Shown here piece after piece: positions 9,230 to 21,297 of a stretch of 64,000 nt of DNA. The position numbers and the translations under genes were made by a program. The notes under the pieces were generated by a model. It had not been told where the DNA came from. It did not search any database and worked only from the letters and a program-made list of their open reading frames with translations. Origin of the DNA: Lindgomyces ingoldianus (taxonomy: Eukaryota > Ascomycota > Dothideomycetes > Pleosporales > Lindgomycetaceae). The stretch spans positions 395,145-459,144 of the forward strand of contig NW_022985201.1 of assembly GCF_010093535.1 (NCBI RefSeq). The letters run 5' to 3'. Position 1 is the stretch's first letter. The number at the start of each line of letters is the position of its first letter.

Positions 9230-12200
9230 GGCGCAAGTAATACTCCTATAGCGCCTTCTAGGTGTTCTACAGGTTTGTGATAGGTTCCTAAGTGTTTTTA
9301 TAAGTTAGAAATCTAACCTACTTTATTAAGTAGTAGTTCCCTTCTTTATCTAAAATTTTTTTAACTTTGTATTTAAGTTCTTTTTTATTCTATCCTTAGG
9401 TTGCTAACAGAATACTTTTAAGTGCTAGTTCTAGTTTAAAGACGTGGAACTATAGGAAAATTTTTATATCCTTTAGTAGTTTAAGTTTGCATGCCTCTAG
9501 GCAAGTTTAAATAACTTTATAAGGTCCTATTTATTTTTTAGCTAGCTTTTGTGCTAGTTAGAGGTTCTTAAGATTTATAGTATCTAAATATATGTAATTA
9601 TAAGGATGTATTTCTAGTGCTATTTATTAGTGTTAGTTTATAGATGTTTCTATAGCTTCTGCTGCAGACTAAGCTTCCTTACTTAACTTTTAATAGATTT
9701 CTAACAGTTGTGTTGTCTAGCTTAGGGCTTCTAGTAGGTCTGTTAGCTGGGTTCTAGAGAGCCTGTACTGGTGTGGGTATCTAAAGTTTGCCTTGTACGG
9801 GGTTATTTTAGTTGCGGAAGATTGTGTAGTGTTAATAGCTAACTGTGCTATTAGCAACTATTCAGGCTAATCTGTTTGTTTGTACAAGATGTATTTTTGT
9901 AGGTACTTTTCTATTTCTGCGTTTATTTGTTCTGTTTGTCTATCTGTCTAGGGATAGTAAGCTGTGGAGAGTTTGTAAGTTATTTTAAGATATTAGATTA
10001 TAGTTGTCTAGTATTTGCTAGTAAAGAGTTTGTCTCTGTTTAAGATTATAATTTACAGGCATTTATAAGTTATAAAAAGGTTTTTCTTTAATTTAAACAT
10101 AAATTCTTTTATAGTTATGCTTTTTTCTATTGCCTATATAAGAACAAACTTTATAGTTTTATTAACTACTACTATAATTATGTTGCAAAGTCTTTCTGTG
10201 CTAGGTTTACGTGAGGGTAGTAGTCCTGTTATAAAGTCTATTGTTATTATAGTCTAGGGTTGCTCTAGTGCTATAATTAGTTAAAGTTGTCTATATAGTT
10301 TATGTCTTTAAGAGTTGTTCTTATTACAAATGTTGTATTCTTGCAGTACCTTAGTACATAAGTATTTTAATTATAAGATATTTCTAGAGATTACTTCTTT
10401 TACTTTCTTTTAAAGCAATCCTATTCTAGGATAGCTAAACATTAGGGCCTTATAATACTTTTTAATAAGGTTTTTTTATTCTTATTTAGTAATTATTAGG
10501 GAGCAGATTAGTCCTTTAGGTTCTAGTCTGTTATATATTAGGCCCTAGTTAGTTTCCTTAAAGATTGCAAATTCTTCTGTGTCTTCCTCTAGTTTGTTAA
10601 AATAGTTAGAACGTCTGCTAAGGACATCTACTTATTAGTTACTGCTTCTAGGGACGTGTTTAATAATAAAATTAAACTATGCTAACTCTATTGCCTATTA
10701 TACATGCATTAGGGAGAGTTTCTTTGTTGTTAAGAAGGTTACTAGGTTAGCATAGTTAGTATATATAATAAATTATTATCTAAGCCCTTATAACTTAACT
10801 TTCTAATTTCTGTAAGCGTTAACTATAGCTTTAAGTTCTTTGTCTAGTATAGTATACTTTTGTTCTGCAGGGGCGAACTTTGCTAAATAGTATGCTACAG
10901 GGTGCTAGTAGCTGTTCTCTTATTTCTGTAGAAGGGCGGCTTCTTTAGCTTATTTTAAAGCGTTAGTGTGTACCTTAGTTTTAAGCGTTAGGTTATACAT
11001 TTAAAGGACTAGGTAACTAGTAATAATTTTTTTTAACTCTTTAAAAGATTTATTTATTTTAGTTATCTATTAGAACTTGTGTAATGCCTTTTCTTTTGTT
11101 ATAGCGTTAGTAAGTAGAAGTGCTATCTTAGAATAGTCCTTAATTATCCTTTATACGTATCCTGTTAGTCTAAGAAATCCTCTAATTTTAGTAATAGATT
11201 TAGGGACTAGCTATTTAAGTACTTTAGTTACTTTCTTTAGGTCTATCTTTATCTAGTCCTAGTTTATAATAAATCCTAAGTATTCTATTTCTTGTACATT
11301 GAATTCGCATTTTTCTAGTTAGAGGTGTAGGCTGTATTGCCTGAGGCGCTCTAGTACAAGTTTTACTTTTAATATGTAGTTGTTGCAGCTTTCTTTTGTA
11401 TATATTAGTATGTCATTAAGGTATACTAGTACAAATATGTTAAGGTACAGGTTTAAGGCTGTGTTAATAACTCTTTAAAAAGTTACAGGTGCGTTAGTAA
11501 GTCTAAAGGGCATAACAAGTAGTTTATAAAGTCCTCTAAAGGTTTTAAAAGCTGTTATCTATTTATGTCTTTATTTAATCTTTATTTTATTAAATCTATC
11601 TTAGACATTAAACTTAGTAAAGTGTTTAGTTCTTTTTAGTTAATTTATAATATCTTAAATTATTAAAAGGGAGTATTAGTTTTATATAGTGTTATTATTT
11701 AAAGTTTAATAATTTTAACACACTTTTACTTTACTATTTTTCTTTTTAGCAAAGACTACTGCTAATGCTACTAGGCTGTTGCTTTCTCTAATATGCCCTT
11801 GTAAAAGCATCCTATTTATATATTTTTATAGTGCGTCTTTCTAGGCTTTAGTTAACAGTTAGAGTTTATAGGCTTTTAACTAAGGTTCTAGTTTAAGGTT
11901 AATAGCATAATCCTATAGTTAATGCAGAGGCAGTTCTCCTAGGTCTTCTAGGGTTTTAAATATATCTTTGTACTCCTTATATTCCTTAGGTAGTTCTTTT
12001 GTTTTGTAGGCAATTCTATAGATTTTTACCTAGTTAAGGTCCTGTTTCTTTTAAAATTTATTAAAGGATATTTCTTTTAGTTTTTTTTTTATTAACTAAA
12101 CTACTTAGGCTTTTAGTTCTTAGTAAGGGAACTTTTTTAGTTTCCTTTTCTTAGGGAAATATCTGCTTCCTTTCTTAGCCTGTTAGTGGAAGGTGCAGGA

Positions 12201-14946
12201 GTTATTGTGGCAGGCTAACTATGTTATCTAGGCGTAGTCTTCTTTTGTTATAAGGGTTATAGTTTGCTAGTTAATTATTAGGTTATGTCTATAAAGCTAG
12301 TTATATCTAAGTATTATTTAGTATTTTTCTCTAAGCAGTAGAATGTTAAAAGATATCTAGTTGCTAGTTTCTTTAGTGTTTATAATAAGTTTATAGGTTT
12401 TAAGTTATATCTATCCTGCTTTATATTTAATTAAGGAGGTGTCTGCTAGGGTTACTTTAAAAGGTTTTTTTTTACTTTTAAAGGGTATTTGTTTCTAGTT
12501 AACCTATGTAAAGTTAATTGCTGTAAAGGTACATCTACTGTCTATTAGTGTAAAGCCTGTCTATTTTTGTCCTAAGCAGGTAAGCGTTACTTTTATAGTT
12601 AGGCTTCTGCTAGTGCCTTGTTTTACAGCAACAAGGGTACAGAGTTTGTAGGGAATTTTAGGGTAATTTATGCTGTTGTCCTCTTCTACTTTAAGAGCTT
12701 TTTTATAATAGCTTTTAATTTAGTTAGATTGTATTTTATATTCCTAATAACCTTATATTATACATTCTGCTACAGTGCAGTGTTAGTCTTTTATCTTATA
12801 ATAATACAGCATTTAGTTGTTTTGTTAATAGGCTCTCTATTAGAAATAGTAGAATGCGTAGTTCTCTTTATTTTTGCATTCTGTCTAGGGTTTTAGCTTA
12901 TGTTCTGTTCCTGTGTTACAGTGGGTACACTAAGGCATTTTGCAAGTTAATGCTATTCTAGGGAGTGTGTTATTTGTAAGCTTGCTTGCCTAGATTCTAT
13001 ATAGCTACTAGCTAGCTTTATGTTTAGTTAGCTAGTGTTTTAGGCAATACTTGTTAACGCATAGATACTAGTTGTAAAGACAGCTTCTAAGGTTATTTTA
13101 GACTAGTATTAGCTAAACTTGCGTCTATCTTAGGTATTCTTTTGTTTAGACTATCTGTAGAGGGTGGCTTTAGTATGTGCATTAGAACTTATTATGTCTT
13201 TAGCTTTTACATAAGATGTAATATCCTTTTTGCTAGCAGACTTCTAGGTCCTTTTGTGTAATTACTAGTGCTAGAGGGGGTGTGTTAGCTCTTTAGTTGC
13301 AAGGTTTTAGAGTTACTAAAAAAGTGCATTACTAGTTAGGGCCCTTTTTTTTGTTTAAGATTTTCTAGAACATTTTCTATTATTCTTTATTATTTATTAC
13401 AGCGTAATAGGTTTTAGCAATTTCTTTAATTATACTATAGGTGTCTGTGTTGTTGTTAATATATACTTTGTACATTATTATTTTGCAGTCTTATAAGCTG
13501 TAAGTGTTACTGCACTTCTAGCAGTCTCTGTAGTTAAATTAGTATTATAGTTCTTAGGCAGAGATTCCTGTTATTAGTTATTTTAAGGGAAATAGCTTTT
13601 TTCCTTCTTTTATGTTTACAACATACGTTGTTGCCTAGGTCTAGCCTTGCTATCCCTTATAGACAGCTGCCTGCTCTAGTGCCTTAAATACTTTGTTGTT
13701 GTTCTAAACTTTAACCTTCTAGTATTCTGTCTAGCATCTATTAGATTTGTAGTTGCCTCTGCATTACTAGCAGAGGTTCTTATTTAGTTTATCTAAGATT
13801 TCTAGTCTTGTTAGACCCTACTCTATATATATTACTTTTATAGTTAGTCCTTTATTTTTATTCTTTTAGTTAACAGAGTCTAGGCATTCTTTTTTATAAT
13901 GTCCTACTTTTTTATAGTTAAGGCATACTTTTTTCTTAAGCTATTTCTGTTATTTAGTACTTAGTAGTAGCTTTTTGCTATTTTAAAACTTACTCTTTTT
14001 TTTAGTTAAGCCCTATGTATGTTTAGCATAACTAAGATCTATTAGTTTGCTGTTAAACTGTTAAGTCTTCTTCTTCCTCTAGAATACTTCTAGTTTCTAG
14101 GGTGTTATGCCAGGGCGCTTCTTGTGAAGACGTTTCTAATGCTAATTATTGTACGTGGTTGCTCTTTTTATGTATTCTTTAAATTCTTCTAGTTTGCTGT
14201 AGTGCATAAATTTGTCTTTAATTGCATTAGAAAGTCTATTATAAAACATCCTTCTAATAGCTGCTTTGTTAGTCTATCTGCTAATAGCTAGTTGTTTGCA
14301 GAAGCGTGCTGCGTATAATTAGACAGTGCTTTTTTCTTGTTGTAGGGTGTCTATTCTGTTAACTGCCTTTTCCTTCTAATTAGCTTAGCTATAGATTATT
14401 ATAAGGGCTTGTTTAAAGGCATTTATACTTTAAAAAATTTCTTAAGTGTAAATAAGAGGAATTTCTTTAGTTACTTTATGTTTTATCTAATTATCTGCGT
14501 GTGGTTAGAACTAAATAGCTAGGGGTCCTTCTAGGTAGAGTTCTATCTATAAGATTATTTCTTTATCTGTCTAGAAAGCGCCCTTATTATACTGCATGTA
14601 TAAATAGCATTAAGTAAAGAATAGCTTAAGATCTTTAGCTGTGCTATTAAATAATTTAGGTAGGGCTAGGCGTAGTAACTTCTTTAACTTAATACTAGTC
14701 TTTTCTTTAGCAGCGTTGCAGAGCTTAGCAACTTCTAGATAGAGGGTATAGAGTTATTAGACGTGTAGTTATTATTAAAGCTAGGCTCTAAGTGCTTCTA
14801 TTTCTTAATAGAGATATTATATTTATTAACTATGTTCCTCTTTATTCCTAGACAGGGTTTTACTAGTGCTGGCCGCACTAGCTCCTGTTATGCTGATATT
14901 AAGGGAGGTGTAAGGTGCTATACTTTTAGAGAGAGGTGGTAATTAA
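9230..14946 (-). pseudogene. RIP-inactivated gag-pol of element C
   Basis: On the minus strand, in order: a gag remnant (about 13.2-14.9 kb) with decayed zinc-knuckle blocks near 13.73-13.95 kb; reverse transcriptase with the box VYLNDILIY at about 11407-11435, where one catalytic Asp has become Asn; and the connection motif IRGFLRLTGY followed by RIIKDYSKIALLLTNA at about 11.10-11.20 kb, diagnostic of Ty3/gypsy. RNase H and integrase follow toward 9.3 kb. Stops occur at former Gln/Trp codons. The reading frame is otherwise colinear with element D, whose copy is easier to read. Confidence 0.85.
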
Positions 14947-15556
14947 TGTTACAATCCTTACTCTGTAGGAATAGTGTTTTGCAGAGTACAACAGCCTATG
15001 TAGGTGTTAATAGAGAGGGGTGAGAACTTAGCTAGATTAAGTGTACAGTCTGTTAAGCAGAGTAAAGGATAGTTAGGGTTTATAGAGGCAGGCTATAGTT
15101 TGTCCCTTTTAGCTGTATAGATAGCTAGGTTTTTACTAGTTAAGTAGACAAGGGTTAGAGGTATATATGTTGCAAGATATATAAGGCAGCTTAATTTTTT
15201 TTAGAAAGGAGTTAAGCTTTTTAGTCTATTATAAAGAATAAACTAAACATTAATTATAACCTTCTAACTATAGTTAGGATTAAGACTATATACATAGGGT
15301 TTGCATGCGTTTGCATGCATTGCATGTGTTGCATGCGGTGTCTGCTTCTACCTGCAACGCCTGCACTGCCTGTAATGTCCTTAGTCCTTATTAGACAGTG
15401 CATTCTGCTAAGGTTTTATCTATAAGGTGGAGCCATTCTTCCTCTGTTTAGTTATAAGGTCCACTAATTGCGGGGTTAACTGTTTTCCATCTAATGTGCG
15501 TGGGGTTGTGCGTGATAGCGAGCTGAGTTCCTACGGCCTGTCCGTTGGCCGTAACA
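14947..15556 (-). repeat. 5' LTR of element C
   Basis: Partner of 7905-8514. Here the right, outer end is well preserved and the left, inner end is more damaged, the mirror image of the other LTR. Confidence 0.9.
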
Positions 15557-18331
15557 CATAGTCTAAACTTTAATAAGGTCTATTTAGATGCTATCTATAA
15601 AGATTACATATCTTAAATATATAACCTTTAATTAGTAGAACTTGCATTTATCTATATTAAGTTACAGACCTGCTTCTTCTATAGCCTTTAGTACTAGGCG
15701 TACATGCTGTTTGTGCTTTAAAAGGCTATTACTATAAATTAGAATATTATTAATATATATAGTGCAGAACACATCTAAGTAGAGTTAGAGCAAGTTATTT
15801 ATAAAATGTTAAAAAGTACTAAGCATGTTAGCTAAGCTAAAGGGCATTACTAGGTACTTAAATAGTCTATATTAGGTCTAAAACACTATTAGCTACTTAT
15901 TACCCTTTACTATTTTTAGCTTATTAAAAGCAGTAATAATATCTAACTTTATAAAATACTTTACTTTACTTAGTTAACTTAAAGTTTTTTATAAAAAAAG
16001 AATTAAGTATTAGTTTTTAATAGTAACAGTATTTAGTTTTTAGTAGTTAACATAGAATTAAAGCCTACTCTTAAGTTTCTTTATAAATAGTATAGGTAAC
16101 ACTACTAGTAAAAAGCTAGCTTAAATAAACCTTTTTTTTAGGTTTTTATTAAAGTATTTTTAGAGCACTTTTAATTTATTTAGCAACATCTTATATAGTA
16201 GCTTATAACTAAGTTGTTTACTAGGCTTAAAAGTTATCTAGTAATTATATAAATATTATATTAAAAGCTTATTAAACCTATCTTAAAAAAAAACATATAA
16301 TAAGTTATAGTAGTTTTAAGAGACTATTATTTTTAAGTTAGTATGTTTTTAAAAAGCTAAAGCTTAGTCTATATTAGAAATTATAACTATATAGATTTTA
16401 TAATCTAGTTATTAAGCTAGAGTTATAAATAGAGCAGGTTCTATATAGCAGATGTCTATCTACTATTTAAGTTCTAGTTTATGTTTAAATTAAGTAAGTA
16501 AAAGTTTTTTAAAAGCTTTCTTTTCTTTAAGTTTAAGTAGTTATTAAATTATTTTACATAGCTTATCTTAGTAAAAGGCCTAGCTTATTAGCCTTACTTA
16601 AGTAGTTTTTTTTTAAGTTATTAAAAAGTAGGTTTAAAAACTTTTTATATTAAGTGCTATTTAAGTATTATTTAGGTGTAAGTGTAAGCATATGTTTTAG
16701 CATTAAAAAAAGTTAAAGTTTAAAACTTACTCTTAGTAATTAAAGGTAACCTTATTCTAATACAGCTATAGTTATTCTAGAATTAAGTTATAATGTTCTA
16801 TGTTTATTACATAGAGCTTAATCTACTCCTTATAGTGTTAGTAGGTAATTATAATAGTTATAGTATAAAAGATAAAACCTTTTTTAAGTTATTTTTTATT
16901 AAATCTAGTTAAGTAAATTATTTAAGTAAGTAGTGTTAATTAAAGATTTAGTTTACACATTAGTTTTTTATTAATGTAACTTATACTATTTACTTTTAAG
17001 TTAATAAAAGCTTATATTAAAGCTAATATAGTTCTTTATTATAAACATATAGAAATATTAACTTAGTACTTTTAGTTATTAGTAGGGGACTTAGCTTATA
17101 AGTTAGTAGAGATCTAGTGTTAAATTAGTTTTAAGAGGTAACTTAGCTCTAAAACAAGCCTTTTTATAGGCTCTTACTGCTATAGCTGCAGCTATGTTAA
17201 AAGTAGTAAAAAAGATTAGAGCTTAAATATAAGTTAAAGCCCTTATAAAAATAAAAATAAAATAGTAAAAATCTTTAATAAGTGCTAGCAGCGCTACTTA
17301 TGTAGACTTAAAGAAAAGAAATAAAGCAGTTTTAAAAAATATAACTATGCTTACTATACTTAAAGTATTAACTTTTTTTTTTATAATTTTTACACTTTTT
17401 AGAACTAACTAGAGCATAATTTAAATTAATTTTTATTATATTAAAGTCCTTATTTATAACTGCACTAGTTTAGGGGCGTATTAGGGCTTATATAGAGAGG
17501 AACTTTATGTTATTATTATAGGTAGCAATTAGGTTTACATACGCATTAAGGTTGTTTAAAAGGGGTTCTCCTACTATAGCACATTATAGTTTAGTTAAAA
17601 GGGAGTTATATAAAGCTATAATTAGACCTATCTTATTTAGGCCTATATTAGATGTAAGTTAGTAGAACTTAGTAAAGTATAAAGTAAAGCTTTTTTTTTT
17701 TTATTATAAAGTGTTTAAGTAACTTAAGGCTGTTAACTTTTTATTTAAGTCTTTATAAGTTACTTATAAAAACACTATAAATTAATCTAAGTTAATAATA
17801 TTCTTATTTATTAGTAAGTTAATTAAGGCTGTTATATTATAGTTAAGTTAAAAGTAGGCATATAGTAACTAAAAGTGTTTAGAGGGGAATTAGTCTATGT
17901 TTTCTTTAAGTTTATATTAAAGCTTATGTAGAAAAGAAAGTAGGTCTTTTTATTTTTTATTAAATAGTAAAGGATTAAGGAGTTAGTTAGATTTTATTAC
18001 TAAGTTAAAAAAGTTATAAGTTATAAGTAGTGTTAAGTAGAAAAGAGTTAAGCTATCTCTAGACTTCTAGATAAGCTTTAAGGCTAGTAAGTTCTTAGTT
18101 TTTACTACTATAATAAAAGTTAAGGTAGAAATAAACTACTTAATAATATAAAGCTATTTTTTAAAGTTTTTTTAAAAAGCTTTAAAGCTTATAACATAGT
18201 AGCTTTTTTATAAAGTAAGCGCTTTTTAAAAAGCTTTTTAGCTTACTTTAATAGCTTAAAGTTATATAAGTACTAAGCTTATTAAATTAAATTTAGAGGC
18301 TATTCTTAGCTAGAGTTTTAACATAATATAA

Positions 18332-18649
18332 TGTTATAATTATGTATAAGTAAGGTTATAAAGCTTTATAGAGGTCTAGTTTAATTACTACATAAAGTAT
18401 TATAGTAGGTACAAGACATTATGTAAGAAATAAAAAAGTTTAAAAAGAAATTAGTAATTAAATACTTAGCTTAAAAGTCTAAGCGCTTTAAGTATAAATT
18501 AAGCCTGTTCTAGGTTTAGTTAGTGTTAAAGCAGTTTATGCTTAAGTTTATGTCTATGTTGTGTTATATTTATGTTAGACGTGCACTAATAATACTCTAG
18601 TACGCGTCTAATACAGTTATGTCTGGGATCCGGGGAGGATACCGTGACA
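18332..18649 (-). repeat. Right LTR (5' LTR) of element A
   Basis: 318 bp, ending GATACCGTGACA followed by the CTCTC duplication. The outer end keeps CpG-containing GGATCCGGGG; the inner end is heavily changed (TGTTATAATTATG). Confidence 0.9.
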
Positions 18650-19448
18650 CTCTCTTTTTTTAATGCTGCATTATTATTAAAATTCTCTAGCGCACTAGCA
18701 ATAGGTGTAGAAGCTTTCTGCTTACTCTTTATTACCTACTAAAAGTTATTTTTAAGCTGTTAATTAACCTGCTAGGTAAGCTCTACCTTCTTTTATTAAG
18801 CTGCTTTTGTCTTAAGCTTCTGCAGGTAAGCCTTTTTTACTATTAACGTACTTCACAGGCGAGTTGCTTACACACCTGAGTTGCTTACTTTTGCTAAGAC
18901 CCTACTAAACTACTCTTTTTATACTAATGCATTCCCTACAACACTACTTAGACGCGCTAAAAGAATGTTAGATACAGCTTACACTCTAAGCTTTTAAACA
19001 AGACATAAAACTCTTAAAAAAATGTACTATAGCTATATATAAAGTTTTATAAAAAAATAATAAATAACTATAGCGCTAGACAACTTTTATAAGCTAATTC
19101 TACAGCTAAATTATAAAGGCTAGGTAATAAAAAGAAGCAGGTGATTATTAAGACTATACTTAAGCTATATGTGTAAGGAATTTCCTCTTAAATAGCATTT
19201 GTAGCTAATATAGCTAATTCTTTACGCGCTAAGCGTAATCTAGGCTATATTTACATAAACTAGCCTAGTATGTTTATAAAGTGTTATTTAGAGCTTAAAG
19301 TAAAGTTTTAAGCGTAAGTATAGTTAAGTTTTAAGCGTAAGTATAGTTAAGAGATATTTAGCTAATTATAAACCCTATCTTGCTAAAGTTGTATGTGTTA
19401 TTATTCTAAATACTATACTTAGCTTTAATATTCTCTATAAGGCTAAAC

Positions 19449-19496
19449 TGTTACAATCCTTGCTTTAGGAAGCACTTAGGTCTGCTAATATTCCAA

Positions 19497-19540
<44 letters not shown>

Positions 19541-20075
19541 AGTTGGACAGGTAAGAGGGGCTAACCGGTAGGGTGTACAGTCCTACGTACAGGCTAATGG
19601 GCTATTAGGGAAGGTAGAGTGACCGGATCGTGGTTTGCCCTTAATGCGGAAGTAGGGAGGCCGGGTTAAACAGTCCTTTTAGACAGGATAGGAGGTATAT
19701 ATAGTGCAAGATATATAGATAGTATTACAGCTCTTTAGAAAGCTAAATGCTACTTAGTCTATGTAAAGAATAAACTAAATGTTAAACACACCTTCTAAAG
19801 GTTGTTTAATGCAGGAATTATATACATAAGCTGGGGTGCTAAGGGGAGCTGGTGGTAGCTTATAGGAGCCTGCTAAGGAGAGCTTCTATAAGCTCCCTTG
19901 GGCTTCCTAGACTCGTGGCCTGTTCTCCTATTAGACCACGCATTCCTCTATTACCGCGGGCAGCGGTGCTGCCTCTGTGCCCTCTGACTGGTTTATAAGC
20001 GAGCCCTGTCCTAATCCAGCTAGATTGTAGAGCACTGCTGGTGGAGTTACGCTGGTCTAACTGTAGACTGTAACA
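19449..20075 (-). mobile_element. Solo LTR F (627 bp) inside MITE1
   Basis: It starts TGTTACAATCC and ends CTGTAACA, with the TAAAC duplication on both sides (19444-19448 and 20076-20080). It is GC-richer and much less RIPped than its surroundings. It is related to the left LTR of element G (49366-49952), in inverse orientation. Read on the minus strand, it holds a 47-codon frame from LTR base 2 to TAA 19931-19933 ending EECVV. A G-homopolymer of 43 bases interrupts it at 19497-19539. Confidence 0.88.
19497..19539. repeat. Poly-G tract of 43 bases
   Basis: Uninterrupted G homopolymer inside solo LTR F. The related LTR of element G has no such run at the equivalent place. It may be a true expansion or a sequencing/assembly artefact; the length should not be trusted. 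Confidence 0.9.
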
Positions 20076-20603
20076 TAAACCTACTCTAAATTACTCTAGA
20101 ACTCTTATAAAGAGCTCTTTTATAGTTGTACTTATGCTTAAACATTACTTTAAGCTCTAAATAACACTTTATAAACATACTAGGCTAGTTTATGTAAATA
20201 TAGCCTAGATTACGCTTAGCGCGCAAAGAATTAGCTATATTAGCTATAAATGCTATCTAAGAGGAAATTCCTTGCGCATATAGCTTAAGTATAGTCTTAA
20301 TAATTACCTGCTTTTTTTTATTGCCTAGCCTCTATAATTTAGCTATAGAATTAGCTTATAAAAGTTGTCTAGCGCTGTAGTTATTTATTATCTTTTATAA
20401 AACTTTATATATAGCTATAGCATATTTCTTTAAAAGTTTTATGTTTTATTTAAAAGCTTAAAGTGTAAGCTGTATCTAACATTCTTTTAGCGCGTCTAAG
20501 TAGTGTTGTAGAGAATGCATTAGTGTAGGAAGAGTAGTTTAGTAGGGTCTTAGCAAAAGTAAGCAACTTAGGTGTGTAAGCAACTTGCCTGTGAAGTACG
20601 TTA

Positions 20604-21297
20604 CTACTTTATGCTTTTTCTTTTTAACTACGCGCGCCTTTTTAGCTTTCTTTACTTTTTTACACTTTACCTTTTTTTATTTTTAAAGCTATAAAGCTTT
20701 TTTTTTAGTATTTTTTTATACTTAATAATTATATGCTTCTTAGACCTTATTTAAAGACTAAAAAGTTGCACTACTATAATATTTTAAAGGTGCTTTTAGT
20801 AGAAGAGGCTTACTACACTAGTAGTACTTCTTATTAATTAGCGCATTCTTAACCTGCTTAAGCTTATGCTAGAGGAGAATACAACATACTAAAAATAACT
20901 AGACAGTCTTTTTAAGCTTTTATATATCTTTTTTATAAAAATTACTAATAACTTTATTTAAAAAGCTTTTAACTTTTTTTTATTTTTTACACTAAGCGCT
21001 AAGCTAGTGCTTTTACTAAAAAATAGTTACTTTTTTTACTTATAGTAAAATTAATCTAAGACTACTTATAGCTTAAATAGTAATAAACTAGTTACTTTAA
21101 AAGCACTAAAAATAGTTTTATGCTTAAAAATGTTTTCTAGGCCTTATTAAACATGCTATAAAAGTTTTTTTTTAATTAATAATAGTTTTTAGCATTTATC
21201 TATAAAGCTAGCTAGCTTAGCTAAGTAAGCTAATAAGAAAGGTTTAAACATATAAACATTAAAAGGCTACAGTATATAAGTTACATGCAGTAGGTAT
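20604..21297 (-). pseudogene. Internal fragment of transposon J
   Basis: Heavily RIPped DNA between MITE1 and element B. The minus strand gives a basic, Lys/Arg-rich stretch near 20.61-20.75 kb, reminiscent of the C-terminal tail of Fot1/pogo transposases. No catalytic motif is legible. The last five bases, GGTAT, are the target site of element B. Confidence 0.4.

Larger units (their letters stand above)
7905..15556 (-). mobile_element. Ty3/gypsy chromovirus-type retrotransposon C, nested in A
   Basis: The LTRs are 610 bp (7905-8514 and 14947-15556), starting TGTTACAATCC and ending GTAACA or ATAACA. The duplication is CATAG (7900-7904 and 15557-15561). A purine-rich tract (AGAAGGGGAGCC on the minus strand) abuts the left LTR, so transcription runs right to left. 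It belongs to the same family as element D, with diverged LTRs. The 3' end carries two extra open frames described separately. Confidence 0.93.
5646..18331 (-). pseudogene. RIP-inactivated gag-pol of element A, with a chromodomain-type C-terminus
   Basis: The frame reads right to left. Near 15.70-15.85 kb the minus strand gives a reverse transcriptase core: VMPF, then a YINNILIYSNS box in place of Y-x-DD-ILIYSNS, then KHKQHVRLVLKAIEEAGL. The catalytic DD pair has become NN, which G-to-A change explains. Stops fall where Trp or Gln is expected. Element C is inserted in the reverse transcriptase domain (TSD CATAG), separating the gag/N-terminal part (15562-18331) from RT C-terminus, RNase H, integrase and tail (5646-7904). 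In sister copy B the tail resembles a chromodomain end (about 21.65-21.87 kb). No functional product is possible. Confidence 0.85.
5328..18649 (-). mobile_element. Ty3/gypsy retrotransposon A, interrupted by element C
   Basis: The LTRs are 318 bp (5328-5645 and 18332-18649) in TGTCAC...GTGACA form, flanked by the 5-bp duplication CTCTC (5323-5327 and 18650-18654). The polypurine tract lies next to the left LTR on the minus strand, so the element reads right to left. Removing C and its CATAG duplication gives 5665 bp, nearly the length of sister copy B (5663 bp). It is inserted in J. The proteins are dead but legible. Confidence 0.93.
18846..20601. mobile_element. MITE1: palindromic Fot1-like miniature element, split by solo LTR F
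   Basis: The TIRs begin ACGTACTTCACAGGCGAG and are flanked by TA (18844-18845 and 20602-20603). Removing LTR F and its duplication leaves about 1.12 kb, built as two long inverted arms, with no coding capacity seen. A second copy lies at 50756-51855. The TIR matches that of the Fot1-like copy P at 62481, suggesting mobilisation by that transposase. It is inserted in J. Confidence 0.82.

Noticed and set aside
12618..12896. 92-codon plus-strand ORF inside element C
   Set aside because: It lies antisense to the pol remnant, is Phe/Leu/Ile-rich as expected from AT-rich sequence, and has no counterpart in element D. Taken as a shadow.
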